NCBI RefSeq assembly: GCF_033971885.1
Contig: NZ_JALBUS010000008.1
Span: 1-64,000 of the forward strand
Reading direction: 5' to 3'
DNA from: Absicoccus intestinalis
GTDB taxonomy: Bacteria; Bacillota_I; Bacilli_A; Erysipelotrichales; Erysipelotrichaceae
Length of the DNA: 64,000 bases
The notes below the pieces were generated by a model that saw only the letters and a program-made list of their open reading frames with translations, did not search any database and was not told the DNA's origin. Made by a program: the position numbers and the translations under genes. Numbering within the stretch: position 1 is the stretch's first letter; every line of letters begins with the position of its first letter. This document shows, piece by piece, positions 7,695-16,709 of this stretch.

Positions 7695-10004
7695 TTATTT
7701 CAATAATACGATCGTTGCTCCCAATCCACCTTCATTTGGACCAGCGGCCGTTTTTGATTTTACCACGGGATTTTTATCCAAATCATCCCACACAGCCGCA
7801 CGCAACCGTCCGGTACCCATGCCATGGATGATACGCACTTGTTTGACATGATGAACGATGGCTTGATCCAAATAGCGATCCAATGCTTCAATGCCTTCTT
7901 CAACATGCATGCCAATCAAATTCAATTCCAACGGAAACCGATGAAAGCTGGGATCCACATGGGTCTTGCGTACGACCGGTTTGACTTGTGGTTTATGGAT
8001 CTTGGTCAGCCGATTCAATTTCACCTTCATACGCATCCCATTGGTTTCGATTGTTGCTTCTTTCTTGCGAATATCAATAATGGTACCATGCGATTGTAAC
8101 CCTTTGATTTGTACATAATCGCCCACTTGCAACGATTCGGCTACAGCCTCCTCTTCTTGCGGGATTTGATCCATCACATGCAATTGATGCAACAAAGCCG
8201 TTTGTTCATGCAACTTTCCTTGTTTCTGCTGCTGCAACGCACGAATGATGGCTTGTGCTTGATCTTGTTTCTTTTCCAACATTTCATGCAACTGCTCTTG
8301 ATACGTACGATCCAGATCTGTTTTTTTTCGTTGCCATTGTTGCCTTTCTTTTTCGGCCTTTCGTTGCAGATCATGGGCATTTTCAATCAAAGCATCAAAA
8401 CGATCTTCTTTGGCTTGAACTTCATTTTGCATCTTTTCTAAACGAGCTAACTCTTGATCCACTTTCTGCATATGGGTTTGTTTCCATTGATTGGCCGAGG
8501 CCAAAATTTGCGGGTCCAGATGATATTGAGCCGCAATCGAAAAGGCATACGAAGAACCCGAAATACCTTCCAGATAGCGATAGGTAGGTTGAAGGGTCTC
8601 TTGATCAAATTCCACACTGGAAACTAAGATAGAATCATTGGTCTTGCCATAGGCTTTCACTTCATTGAAATGGGTACTCGTAATGATCGTGGTTTGTTTC
8701 TGGATCAAATAATCTAAGATGGCAACCGCTAAACTAGTCCCTTCCAAAGGATCCGTACCATTTCCAAGTTCATCGATCAATACAAACGTGCGATCATCGG
8801 CTTGTGCACAAATAGTGGCTAATTTTGAAATATGGGAGGAAAACGTAGATAAATTCTGTTCAATCGATTGGTGATCACCAATATCAAACCACAATGACGT
8901 ATAATAGGGGACGATGGCACGATGACAAATCACCGGAAAACCAGCATGTGCCAAAGTCACAAACAAACCAATGGTCTTTAAGGTGACGGTCTTTCCTCCC
9001 ATATTTGGCCCAGAAATCATTAAACAATATTGATTTTTGGAACACGAATACGTATTGGCCACCACTTTTTTGGGATCGATCAAAGGATGTCGTGCTTGTT
9101 CCAATAAAAAAGCATGATCTCGCGTTTGGATCATGGGCACACATCCATCCTTTTGATATGCCCACATTCCTTTCGCAAAAGCGACATCCAATACCGTCAT
9201 CGTTTCCAGATTCGACAAAAGAAGGATCGCTTTTTTCGCTACTTGTTGACTCAATTCTCGGCAGATCCGTTCTTTTTCTTGTTCAATCTTTCCTTCGAGA
9301 TCTTGAATCTGATTATTGACTGCAACAAACGCTTGAGGTTCCACATAAAAAGCCAAACCACTTTGCGACTGGCCATGGACCATGCCCCCAAAATAGTTTT
9401 TGTCCTGTGCTTTGACCAAAACCGACAAGCGATTGCCAATGGTCGTTGTGGTCGTATCCATCAAATGCTCTTTATGGGCTTTGATAAAAGCTTTTGCACT
9501 GGCCTGCAAAGCCAAGCGAGCCCCCGTCAAGGCACGATGTAAACCAGCCAATTTCGGGGTCGCATCCAATTTGATTGATCCGGTTCGATCAATTTGTCGA
9601 TCAATGGCTTTCATTAACGGTATACAGGGATCCATCGTATTGGCTAATTCCATGCATCGTGACGCATCGGTATTGCGCAATGTATTTTGGACATTTCGAC
9701 AAGTTCCCAAAAAGATCGCGATATCACTCAGATCATGTCCGGAAAGGACCATTTGTTTAGTGGCTTGCTGGATATAGGGTTGGATATCTTTACAACCACC
9801 AAATTCTACGACGACCCCTTGTTGATGGATCTTTATAGTTTCTTTGACCATATCCAATTTCCATTGTATTTCATGCAGATTGGTCAAGGGTATACTTGCC
9901 AAAATATCTTGTTGCGAACAAGAAAAAGAAGCAAAATGAGAAATTTGCTTCAATACGGTTTGCCAGTCAATGGCTTGGTCAAATTCATCGTAGGTTGTTG
10001 ACAT
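7695..10004 (-). CDS. mutS2: MutS2 ATPase/endonuclease
   Basis: MutS2 is not a mismatch-repair protein; in Firmicutes it limits recombination and rescues collided ribosomes. This 769-residue protein has the MutS core and clamp helices, Walker A GPNMGGKT near 330, Walker B LIDELGNGTDP near 408, a long charged coiled coil (about 520-620), a KOW-like segment (VGDYVQIKGL) and a C-terminal Smr nuclease domain (LNLIGMHVEEGIEALDRYLD and VRIIHGMGTGRLR). The length is normal. The start overlaps the end of cvpA by 20 nt, so translation is probably coupled. In Bacillus the same neighbours are cvpA and mutS2, but polX, usually between them, is absent here. Confidence 0.97.
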   Translation of the reverse strand: MSTTYDEFDQAIDWQTVLKQISHFASFSCSQQDILASIPLTNLHEIQWKLDMVKETIKIHQQGVVVEFGGCKDIQPYIQQATKQMVLSGHDLSDIAIFLGTCRNVQNTLRNTDASRCMELANTMDPCIPLMKAIDRQIDRTGSIKLDATPKLAGLHRALTGARLALQASAKAFIKAHKEHLMDTTTTTIGNRLSVLVKAQDKNYFGGMVHGQSQSGLAFYVEPQAFVAVNNQIQDLEGKIEQEKERICRELSQQVAKKAILLLSNLETMTVLDVAFAKGMWAYQKDGCVPMIQTRDHAFLLEQARHPLIDPKKVVANTYSCSKNQYCLMISGPNMGGKTVTLKTIGLFVTLAHAGFPVICHRAIVPYYTSLWFDIGDHQSIEQNLSTFSSHISKLATICAQADDRTFVLIDELGNGTDPLEGTSLAVAILDYLIQKQTTIITSTHFNEVKAYGKTNDSILVSSVEFDQETLQPTYRYLEGISGSSYAFSIAAQYHLDPQILASANQWKQTHMQKVDQELARLEKMQNEVQAKEDRFDALIENAHDLQRKAEKERQQWQRKKTDLDRTYQEQLHEMLEKKQDQAQAIIRALQQQKQGKLHEQTALLHQLHVMDQIPQEEEAVAESLQVGDYVQIKGLQSHGTIIDIRKKEATIETNGMRMKVKLNRLTKIHKPQVKPVVRKTHVDPSFHRFPLELNLIGMHVEEGIEALDRYLDQAIVHHVKQVRIIHGMGTGRLRAAVWDDLDKNPVVKSKTAAGPNEGGLGATIVLLK

Positions 10005-10500
10005 GGTCAGTCACCTCTTCTTTCCATTGGTTCACAGTATGGATCACAACACTGTGTTGCACATAGGTATCGCCATTTTCCACAAATGGCAATTGACAAA
10101 ACGCCGTCCATAGGAAAAAGATGCATCCAACTTCCACAAATCCAATGCCTAAACCGGCCATATGATTGATCAAAGAAAGGGCACTCTTTTTTCTTTTGGG
10201 GCGTGAGGCATCGACAAGAAACAGAAACAAACGTAAAAAAATACGAATGCCAAGGATCAAAAGCACAAACCATACCAACTTATTCAATGGATCATCAATC
10301 AAACTGGATAGATGAACCAGTGGATAGGCTTGGCTTAGATCATCATAGAACCACCAAGCGCCTACAAATGAAAGGATGGTTGCCATAAGATCAAAAAGTT
10401 GGCGCAGAAAGCCTTTATGAAAGGCGCGCAATAAAATGAAAAAACTGATCAATACGAGCACAAAGTCGTAGATTACAAAATAGTTCGATTGAAGTATCAT
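9985..10500 (-). CDS. CvpA-family membrane protein
   Basis: A 171-residue membrane protein with four predicted helices (about 8-25, 35-52, 70-97 and 115-140) and the basic RPKRKKSALS loop typical of the CvpA/YshB family. Its exact role is unknown; the family is linked to colicin V production in E. coli and to envelope integrity. It is the first gene of the cvpA-mutS2-uvrC unit and diverges from rnhC across only 36 bp. The ATG at 10500 has no SD; instead a TGG-TAGAAT element ends 5 nt before it, so the mRNA is predicted to be leaderless. Confidence 0.85.
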   Translation of the reverse strand: MILQSNYFVIYDFVLVLISFFILLRAFHKGFLRQLFDLMATILSFVGAWWFYDDLSQAYPLVHLSSLIDDPLNKLVWFVLLILGIRIFLRLFLFLVDASRPKRKKSALSLINHMAGLGIGFVEVGCIFFLWTAFCQLPFVENGDTYVQHSVVIHTVNQWKEEVTDHVNNLR

Positions 10501-10536
10501 GTCTCATTCTACCATATTTTATGATAAAATGTAGCC
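10501..10536. promoter_or_regulatory. Divergent promoters of cvpA and rnhC in 36 bp
   Basis: Minus strand: extended -10 TGG-TAGAAT at 10506-10514, 5 nt before the cvpA ATG. Plus strand: extended -10 TGA-TAAAAT at 10522-10530, 6 nt before the rnhC ATG. The two -10 boxes face apart 13 bp from each other, so each -35 region must lie at or in the opposing promoter or gene. Neither gene has an SD. Confidence 0.55.
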
Positions 10537-11385
10537 ATGAATACTCTGACAAAAAAAATGTCGAAAGCAGAAATCTTCGACTTAAAAAATCGTGTGGCTG
10601 ATCAAATTCAAAAAGAAAGTCATCCGGCCTATACGTTTTATCAAATTAAATTGCGTGAATGTACCATTACGGCTTATACATCTGGTAAAGTCGTTTTCCA
10701 GGGAAAAAATTTAGATTGGTTGGTTCCCGATACTAAAGAACAAACCGATGTTTATCCACAAGCTGGCAGTGATGAAGTCGGTACCGGTGATTATTTTGGA
10801 CCGGTCGTCGTAAGTGCAACCATTGTTGAAAAAGCACAAGTCGATGTATTGCGTTCGTTGGGCATTCAAGATTCCAAACAGATCAATGATGAAAAGATTC
10901 GTCAACTGGCACCAGAAATCAAAAAATTATGTCCCTATACGATCTTGGTCGTATCCAATGACAAATACAATCAAGTGCATCAAACGCATAATATGGTCGA
11001 TATCAAGTGTTTATTACACAATCAAGCCTATCTCAACCTCCATCAAAAAGGCTATGTCCTGCCCTCCTTTTTGATCATTGATCAATTTGTCCAAAAAAAG
11101 TCTTACTACAAATACCTTCAAGATCAGCCGGAAGTCATTCCGAATATCCATTTTGAGACCAAAGCCGAAAACAAATACCTATCCGTTGCGTGTGGAAGCA
11201 TCTTGGCACGAAATGCCTTCTTAGAAGCATGGGATGCCATGGAAGCCAAGTATCAATTTCACTTTGAAAAAGGCGCTGGCAAACAAGTGGATCTTTGTGC
11301 ACAACATTTTGTCGATCAATTTGGTCCATCTGAATTATGTCATGTTGCGAAGTTGCATTTTGCGAATACAAAAAAAATCAAATAA
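10537..11385 (+). CDS. rnhC: Ribonuclease HIII
   Basis: RNase HIII cleaves RNA in RNA-DNA hybrids. The 282-residue protein has the N-terminal TBP-like substrate-binding domain (about 1-80) and the RNase HII/III catalytic domain beginning with GSDEVGTGDYFGP (about 78-90), where DE are the first metal ligands; further acidic residues occur in LIIDQF near 179. Conserved AENKYLSVACGSILAR follows near 210. Transcribed divergently from cvpA, the same neighbour as in Bacillus. The ATG at 10537 lacks an SD and follows a -10 box by 6 nt. Ends in a hairpin shared with the convergent comEB. Confidence 0.96.
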   Translation: MNTLTKKMSKAEIFDLKNRVADQIQKESHPAYTFYQIKLRECTITAYTSGKVVFQGKNLDWLVPDTKEQTDVYPQAGSDEVGTGDYFGPVVVSATIVEKAQVDVLRSLGIQDSKQINDEKIRQLAPEIKKLCPYTILVVSNDKYNQVHQTHNMVDIKCLLHNQAYLNLHQKGYVLPSFLIIDQFVQKKSYYKYLQDQPEVIPNIHFETKAENKYLSVACGSILARNAFLEAWDAMEAKYQFHFEKGAGKQVDLCAQHFVDQFGPSELCHVAKLHFANTKKIK

Positions 11386-11404
11386 GCGGCCGTTATTGGC
11401 CGCT
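11385..11404. terminator. Bidirectional terminator between rnhC and comEB
   Basis: Perfect stem AGCGGCC-GTTATT-GGCCGCT. On the minus strand it is followed by a T-rich run (TTATTTGATTTTTTTT); on the plus strand by ATTTTC. The stem contains the comEB stop codon. Confidence 0.8.
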
Positions 11405-11890
11405 ATTTTCATCTTTCAGGATCTGTACATCCACTTTTGTCTGATACGTTAAATGCACCAACTCTACACCGGCATCGCGAAACATCTTCTTGCTGGCGAT
11501 ATTTTCTTCCGTTCCTTTATATTTATCACTTTCATAGACCACGCAACGAATGCCCGATTGAATGATGGCTTTGGCACATTCATTACATGGAAAGAGCGAA
11601 ACATAAATGGTACAACCTTTCAGATCTTGGATACTATTTAAGATAGCATTCAATTCGGCATGTACGACATAGGGATATTTGGTTTCTAAAAAAGAACCCT
11701 CTCGTTGCCAGGGAAATACATCATCATCACAACCGCGGGGAAAGCCATTATAGCCCAGGCCAACCACGCGTTTATCGGCATTCACGATGCAAGCCCCCAC
11801 TTGGGTATTCGGATCTTTCGAACGCATGGCACTTAAATGCGCAACACTCATAAAATATTCATCCCATGTCAAAACATTGTTTCGTTTCAT
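11393..11890 (-). CDS. comEB: ComE operon protein 2-type dCMP/deoxycytidylate deaminase
   Basis: A 165-residue zinc-dependent cytidine/deoxycytidylate deaminase. The HAE motif (VVHAELNAI, about 76-84) and PCNEC motif (about 101-105) supply the zinc ligands and catalytic Glu. The likely reaction is dCMP to dUMP, feeding dTMP synthesis; ComEB-type members carry this activity. The length and the N-terminal WDEYFMSVAHLSAMRSKDP block, with CIV and NGFPRGC, are standard. SD GGAAGGA 4-5 nt before ATG. It closes the ubiB-lspA-rluD-comEB run, 46 nt after rluD. Confidence 0.93.
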   Translation of the reverse strand: MKRNNVLTWDEYFMSVAHLSAMRSKDPNTQVGACIVNADKRVVGLGYNGFPRGCDDDVFPWQREGSFLETKYPYVVHAELNAILNSIQDLKGCTIYVSLFPCNECAKAIIQSGIRCVVYESDKYKGTEENIASKKMFRDAGVELVHLTYQTKVDVQILKDENSGQ

Positions 11891-11936
11891 ATTGTCCTTC
11901 CGTTTCTATTTGTCGATGCCAATCAAGCGGATTGCT

Positions 11937-12854
11937 TTATATACTCTTTCCCAATTCCAACGCATTTAATATTCTTTCAAACGTTGGGTCCAAGGGAGCT
12001 TCAAAATGCATTCGTTTTTGCGTGGTGGGATGGATAAATTCCAAAGCACAGGCATGCAGTAATTGGCCATTGGCCGAAATGGTCTTGCGATATCCATATT
12101 TGGGATCGCCCGCAATGGGATGTCCAATATATGCCATATGTACACGAATCTGATGCGTTCGTCCCGTTTCCAATTGACAACGAATATATGCATAGTCCTT
12201 AAAATTTTCGATTACTTGAAAATGCGTGATGGCCGGTTTGGAATTTTTTTCCGTTACCGCCATTTTTTGGCGATCTTTAGGATCCCGTCCTATCGGCGCA
12301 TTGATCGTTCCATAACTGTGATCAAATGGATGATGAACAATGGCTACATATTCCCGATGACAGGTCTTATCGGTCAATTGTTGGGATAAAGCCATATGGG
12401 CTTGATCGTTTTTGGCCACCACCAAAAGCCCCGATGTATCTTTATCGATTCGATGCACGATGCCTGGGCGCAAGATGCCATTGATTCCTGATAGATCATC
12501 ACAATGATCCATTAATCCATTCACCAATGTATGATCCATATGTCCAGGAGCTGGATGGACCACCAGTCCCTTTGGTTTGTTGATGACCAATACATCATGA
12601 TCTTCATAAATGATGTCCAGATCCATCTTTTCTGGTTGGACATCCAAAGGCTGATCATCGGGAATTTCAATGACAACACGATCATTCACCTTACACGTAT
12701 AGCTTCCTTTTTCCTGCTTGCCATTGACATGGATCTTATTTTGATCGATCAATTCCTTGACGCGTGATCGCGAAAGCGCACAATACGTAGAAATGATCTT
12801 ATCCAAACGGCCACCTGCCATTTCATTGGAAATTGTCATGATTTTGTTTTCCAT
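11937..12854 (-). CDS. rluD: RluD-family ribosomal pseudouridine synthase
   Basis: A 305-residue RluA/RluD-family pseudouridine synthase, probably modifying 23S rRNA. The N-terminal S4 domain (about 12-70, GGRLDKIISTYCALSRSRVKELI) is followed by the catalytic domain with HRIDKDTSGLLVVAK, where the Asp is the nucleophile. The ATG at 12854 is preferred over an upstream TTG in frame because AAGGTG lies 9 nt before it. The start lies 18 nt inside lspA, the usual lspA-rluD order of Firmicutes, suggesting coupled translation. Exact target uridines cannot be told from sequence. Confidence 0.93.
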   Translation of the reverse strand: MENKIMTISNEMAGGRLDKIISTYCALSRSRVKELIDQNKIHVNGKQEKGSYTCKVNDRVVIEIPDDQPLDVQPEKMDLDIIYEDHDVLVINKPKGLVVHPAPGHMDHTLVNGLMDHCDDLSGINGILRPGIVHRIDKDTSGLLVVAKNDQAHMALSQQLTDKTCHREYVAIVHHPFDHSYGTINAPIGRDPKDRQKMAVTEKNSKPAITHFQVIENFKDYAYIRCQLETGRTHQIRVHMAYIGHPIAGDPKYGYRKTISANGQLLHACALEFIHPTTQKRMHFEAPLDPTFERILNALELGKSI

Positions 12855-13336
12855 TGAGATTTCACCTTCCAATCATCGTAGAAAAGAATGATCACCAAAG
12901 CCGCAAAGCCAACGGTAATACAAATATCGGCCACATTAAATACGGGAAATGGCTGTCCAAAAATTAAAAAAGAGAAAAAATCACGCACATAGCCCAGTTT
13001 GAATCGATCGATAAAGTTGCCAATGGTCCCTGCAACCACAAAGGATAAACAAAGTTGGGTGCGTAAATCGTTGTCACAATGAAAATAAAAATAAATCATC
13101 ACGCCCAAGGCAACCAGGGTGATGGCACCAAAAAACCATATGCCAAAGCCTTCAAAAATGGAGAATCCAGCACCAGTATTTTGAATATACGTCAAATAAA
13201 AGAAACGATGAATGACTTCAATGGATTGTCCTAATGGAATAGTATGGACAATGGCACTTTTGGTCCATTGATCAAAACCGATCATCACAAATAGAATACA
13301 AACACTTAATAATAAAGAACTTTTTTTTGGTTTCAT
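12836..13336 (-). CDS. lspA: Signal peptidase II (lipoprotein)
   Basis: LspA removes the signal peptide from prolipoproteins after lipidation of Cys. The 166-residue protein has four membrane helices and the two catalytic Asp motifs, GNFIDRFKLGYVRDF (about 115) and FNVADICITVG (about 138). An NTGAGFSIF loop, another family signature, is also present. Starts 4 nt after ubiB. It would process the window's lipoproteins at 36.3, 45.4 and 47.8 kb. No strong SD is visible; coupling to ubiB is likely. Confidence 0.97.
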   Translation of the reverse strand: MKPKKSSLLLSVCILFVMIGFDQWTKSAIVHTIPLGQSIEVIHRFFYLTYIQNTGAGFSIFEGFGIWFFGAITLVALGVMIYFYFHCDNDLRTQLCLSFVVAGTIGNFIDRFKLGYVRDFFSFLIFGQPFPVFNVADICITVGFAALVIILFYDDWKVKSQWKTKS

Positions 13337-13340
13337 ACGC

Positions 13341-14930
13341 TTAAAACATTTTATTTCTTCGATGCAATACTAACATTTTCACAAAGAGCCAGAAGCTCAT
13401 CAGGATGGCCACCACAAAGCCAAAAAAGCCCAACGCCGGAATGCCTAAGATTTCGGGTTTCATATTGGTCATACATAATAGACTGGATCCTAATAAGAGG
13501 GCTGAAATCAAGATACAAACAATCAAACGATTGACCATTCGATCCAATTTAGCGATGGGCTGATTCGAGCCCAATAAATTCAGATTCATCTTTAATTGAC
13601 CTCTTTCCAGCATCTTTAATACATCGCTGGTCTGCCCCGGAATATGTAAGGTTTTTTCATAAGCCCGTACATTATCCCGCATCCATTGTTTGAAATCATG
13701 TTTCAAATGAAATTGGCGCATCGTGGCTTTATGATTGGCTGCAATCTGCAACATATTCGTATTGGGATCGAGATCTTCCAAGGTGGCTTCCATGACGGTC
13801 ATCGAACGAGCCAACATAGAGACTCCTTTTGGCAATTGAATGCCATAATTATGGCAAATCGCAAAAACGTCTTGGATCATTTTGGCGACATCGATTTGCG
13901 AAAACGGCATATTGATGTATTGATTCATAAATTCTTCAATTTCAACCATGAATTTCGCATAGTCAATTTCTTTTTTGGGCTTTCCTAGAGCTAAGATATC
14001 ATCCACGACACTCATGGTATCTCGCATCGCAATGGCTTGGACCGCATCCTTCATGATTTCTCGCTCCCGTGAATCCAGGATCCCCATCATCCCAAAATCG
14101 ATCCATACGATCACATCATCTCGCACCCGAATATTACCAGAATGTGGATCCGCATGAAAAAAACCATTCTCAATAATTTGGGAAATGTAGTTATAGGCCA
14201 ATTTTTTCGCTAGATCGGTCCGATCGTAGCCATGATCATCCAATTGAGCGGATTGATTCACATCGATCCCATCAATATATTCCATGACCAAAACATAGCG
14301 GGACGTATATTGATCATAAATGACGGGTGCATCAATATATTTCACATCGGCATAGGTTTCCTTAAAACGCTTGGCAAAGCGAGCCTCAATGGTAAAATCC
14401 ATTTCTTGTTGGGAAGTGGTCCAAAATTCATCCAAGACCATATCCAGGTCAACAACGGAACTCACAATATCGGATAAATTCAAAAACCGAGCGGCTTTGC
14501 GAACCAATTTGATATCGCGTTCCATGATTTGATAGATATTGGGACGTTGAATCTTGACGACCACATGCTCTCCATTGGCTAGTTTAGCAGCATGAACTTG
14601 AGCAATCGAAGCCGAACCCAACGGATCTTCATCAAAATAAGGAAACAGCGAATGCCAATTCGGACCAAATGCACGGGTCAAGACGCTGTCTACATCACTC
14701 ATTGGCATGGGACGTACATTCGATCTTAATTTTTCCAATTCCTTACAATATCGTTGTGAAAACATATCTTGTCGTGTCGACATGATTTGTCCGATCTTCA
14801 CAAATGTAGGTCCTAGATCTTCCAAGATCTCACGAAATTTTACAGGATCCATTCCTTGTTGAATTTTATGTTTGCGTAAAATCGAAAGGATCTCTATAAA
14901 ACGAGCTCCACTTGCTTTTGTTTTTGCCAT
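13341..14930 (-). CDS. ABC1/UbiB-family atypical kinase, membrane-anchored
   Basis: A 529-residue member of the ABC1/AarF/UbiB protein-kinase-like family, which supports quinone or isoprenoid-lipid metabolism. The KxGQ signature KIGQ (about 45) replaces a normal glycine-rich loop entry; the catalytic lysine is in VVVKIQRP, followed by HADPHSGNIRV and the DFG motif in WIDFGMMG. Two C-terminal transmembrane helices (about 462-485 and 492-515) anchor it. The quinone link fits poorly with a purely fermentative life but would suit the EetB-like gene at 34.9 kb. No SD; the ATG follows a TGA-TAAAAT box by 6 nt, so a leaderless mRNA is predicted. First gene of its operon. Confidence 0.88.
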   Translation of the reverse strand: MAKTKASGARFIEILSILRKHKIQQGMDPVKFREILEDLGPTFVKIGQIMSTRQDMFSQRYCKELEKLRSNVRPMPMSDVDSVLTRAFGPNWHSLFPYFDEDPLGSASIAQVHAAKLANGEHVVVKIQRPNIYQIMERDIKLVRKAARFLNLSDIVSSVVDLDMVLDEFWTTSQQEMDFTIEARFAKRFKETYADVKYIDAPVIYDQYTSRYVLVMEYIDGIDVNQSAQLDDHGYDRTDLAKKLAYNYISQIIENGFFHADPHSGNIRVRDDVIVWIDFGMMGILDSREREIMKDAVQAIAMRDTMSVVDDILALGKPKKEIDYAKFMVEIEEFMNQYINMPFSQIDVAKMIQDVFAICHNYGIQLPKGVSMLARSMTVMEATLEDLDPNTNMLQIAANHKATMRQFHLKHDFKQWMRDNVRAYEKTLHIPGQTSDVLKMLERGQLKMNLNLLGSNQPIAKLDRMVNRLIVCILISALLLGSSLLCMTNMKPEILGIPALGFFGFVVAILMSFWLFVKMLVLHRRNKMF

Positions 14931-14936
14931 GCTTTT

Positions 14937-14945
14937 ATTTTATCA
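14937..14945 (-). promoter_or_regulatory. Extended -10 of the ubiB-lspA-rluD-comEB operon
   Basis: TGA-TAAAAT on the minus strand, ending 6 nt before the ATG at 14930. It is identical in sequence and spacing to the rnhC box. Confidence 0.5.
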
Positions 14946-14960
14946 CACTATAGATAAATG

Positions 14961-14983
14961 AAAAGGTCCGTCAATACGGACCT
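14961..14983 (-). terminator. Terminator of the LRR gene
   Basis: Stem AGGTCCGT-ATTG-ACGGACCT on the minus strand, then TTTTCATTT. The stop codon of the LRR gene lies at the foot of the stem. Confidence 0.75.
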
Positions 14984-16424
14984 AGTCAGTAAATTTATCA
15001 TAAAATTCCATGCTCTCCAATACGGAAGTATCCGCAATTGGATTATCATCCAATCGTAAGGCTTCCAAGAGTTGAAGATCTTTTAATGGGGTCACATCTG
15101 TGATATAGTTGCCTTTCAAGGTTAAGGAACGCAAAAATTGCAGATGTGATAAAGGCGTCAAATCACTGATGGCATTGTGATCCAAGCGCAAGTAAGAAAT
15201 AAATGGACATTTTTCTAATGGGCTCAGATCCGTAATGATATTGTTGTAGAGATCAACATTACATAAATTTTCCAAATTGCTCAATACGCGAATATCTTTG
15301 ACATCATTATCCTCCAAAGACAAGATACCTAATAACTTCATTTGTTTCAGACAACTGATATCTTTTACACTATTTCGAGCCAAGTTCAGATCCACCATAT
15401 CTTTGCATCCCTTTAATACATCAATATTGCGAATATGATTGGTATACAAATCCAAATGAACCAACTTTTTGGCATTCTTCAAGAAATCAATATTGTAGAT
15501 CTGACAGAAACGAGCCGAAAAAGACTCTAAATTCTTTACATTCGTAAATTCATCCAAGTGTGTCAAAGCATTCATGGAAACATTCACCATACGTAAACTA
15601 GGAAAGCCATTCAACAAACGCATATCGGTAAATCCGGTTTGTTCCATATAGATTTCTTCAATATAGTGTAATTTTTTTAAGAAATCAAAGCTCTTTGGAT
15701 GATTATAGGAAAGATTTAAGACCTTTAGTCTTGGAAACTTCGATAATATATCGTATTCGGTCAAATAAGGACAGTTGGATACATCCAATTTGGTCAGATT
15801 GGTCATCGACAACAAGGGTGAAAGATCAGACATCAAATTGGTTGAAAGGTCCAATTCTTCGATATGGGATAGATACGTCAGATCCTCCACATCAAATAAA
15901 CGCATTCTTGCCATCTTCAATTTCTTTAAATGCTTCAAAGTACCTAAGATGGCATAGCTAAATGGACCATTTTCAGTATTGATATTGACCGTTTCCAGTT
16001 TTCGACAATGCTCGATATATTCAATACTGTCGATCTTTGAACGCTCCAAGTTCAAGTATTCCAGATCGATCATAGCGGCAATGCTAGAAACATCCATCGT
16101 ATACAAATTATTACGAGAAATATCCAATCGTTTCAATTGTCGGAATCCATGCAACGCTTGAATATCACGCAATTGATTGATCGATACATTCAAGTCTTCC
16201 AGATTGCGAAGATCCTTGATGGGTTCTAATGTTTCTAACTTATTATTGGATGCATTTAAGCGTTCTAGATTTTCCGCATATTCCAAACCATCCAAACATT
16301 CAATTTCTTTTCCAGGAACTTGTAAATTGATAAGTTCTTTCATCTTTTCTGGGGTAATTTCGTCTTCTTTAATGCGCAAGGCTGAAGCAACAGCGGCACG
16401 CAAGGCGTCATCTTTGATCAACAT
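14982..16424 (-). CDS. Intracellular leucine-rich-repeat protein
   Basis: A 480-residue protein built almost wholly of internalin-type leucine-rich repeats of about 21-23 residues (for example LSNLENLCNVDLYNNIITDL and LEKCPFISYLRLDHNAISDL); about 17 units can be read from residue 45 to the end. There is no signal peptide, membrane helix, sortase motif or other domain, so it should be cytoplasmic, unlike true internalins. The ATG at 16424 is chosen for its AGGAGG 7 nt upstream; a longer open frame upstream lacks an SD. Own promoter and terminator, so a single-gene unit. Protein binding is the likely role; the partner is unknown. Confidence 0.8.
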   Translation of the reverse strand: MLIKDDALRAAVASALRIKEDEITPEKMKELINLQVPGKEIECLDGLEYAENLERLNASNNKLETLEPIKDLRNLEDLNVSINQLRDIQALHGFRQLKRLDISRNNLYTMDVSSIAAMIDLEYLNLERSKIDSIEYIEHCRKLETVNINTENGPFSYAILGTLKHLKKLKMARMRLFDVEDLTYLSHIEELDLSTNLMSDLSPLLSMTNLTKLDVSNCPYLTEYDILSKFPRLKVLNLSYNHPKSFDFLKKLHYIEEIYMEQTGFTDMRLLNGFPSLRMVNVSMNALTHLDEFTNVKNLESFSARFCQIYNIDFLKNAKKLVHLDLYTNHIRNIDVLKGCKDMVDLNLARNSVKDISCLKQMKLLGILSLEDNDVKDIRVLSNLENLCNVDLYNNIITDLSPLEKCPFISYLRLDHNAISDLTPLSHLQFLRSLTLKGNYITDVTPLKDLQLLEALRLDDNPIADTSVLESMEFYDKFTD

Positions 16425-16452
16425 GAGATAACCTCCTAACTTCACTAGTTTC

Positions 16453-16461
16453 ATTATAACA
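16453..16461 (-). promoter_or_regulatory. Extended -10 promoter of the LRR gene
   Basis: TGT-TATAAT on the minus strand, about 28 nt before the ATG and 42 bp after the rpmF terminator stem. No convincing -35. Confidence 0.5.
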
Positions 16462-16493
16462 AACAAAACCTATGGAAAGTACAAAATTTAATT

Positions 16494-16520
16494 AAAAAAA
16501 GCATAGATCTTCATCTATGC
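16494..16520 (-). terminator. Terminator of yceD-rpmF
   Basis: Perfect 8-bp stem GCATAGAT-GAAG-ATCTATGC followed by seven T on the minus strand. Confidence 0.9.
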
Positions 16521-16527
16521 CTAAGGA

Positions 16528-16698
16528 TTACTTTTCAACGACTTGGCGACCGTGATATTCTCCACAAGAACACATCTTGTGAGCCAATTTGTATTCGCCA
16601 CAGTTCGGGCAACGAACCAATGTTGGTGGCACTAATTTATAGTGACTTCTACGTTTTCCCTTACGTGTTTTAGATCCTCGTCTTTGTTGAACTGCCAT
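16528..16698 (-). CDS. rpmF: Ribosomal protein L32
   Basis: A 56-residue protein of the large ribosomal subunit: MAVQQRRGSKTRKGKRRSHYK at its N-terminus, then the zinc ribbon CPNCGEYKLAHKMCSCGEYHG. The Cys-containing form is the zinc-dependent variant. SD AGGAGGTG before the ATG. It follows yceD by 11 nt, the conserved yceD-rpmF pair, and ends in a strong terminator. Confidence 0.97.
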   Translation of the reverse strand: MAVQQRRGSKTRKGKRRSHYKLVPPTLVRCPNCGEYKLAHKMCSCGEYHGRQVVEK

Positions 16699-16709
16699 GC
16701 TCGCACCTC

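Noticed and set aside
8884..9319. Long antisense frames across mutS2
   Set aside because: They overlap a well-supported conserved gene, lack SD and domain signals, and reflect codon bias on the opposite strand.
10007..10273. Additional small gene within cvpA, or a zapA gene near rnhC
   Set aside because: Frames there are shadows of cvpA, and no ZapA-like protein is seen between rnhC and cvpA.
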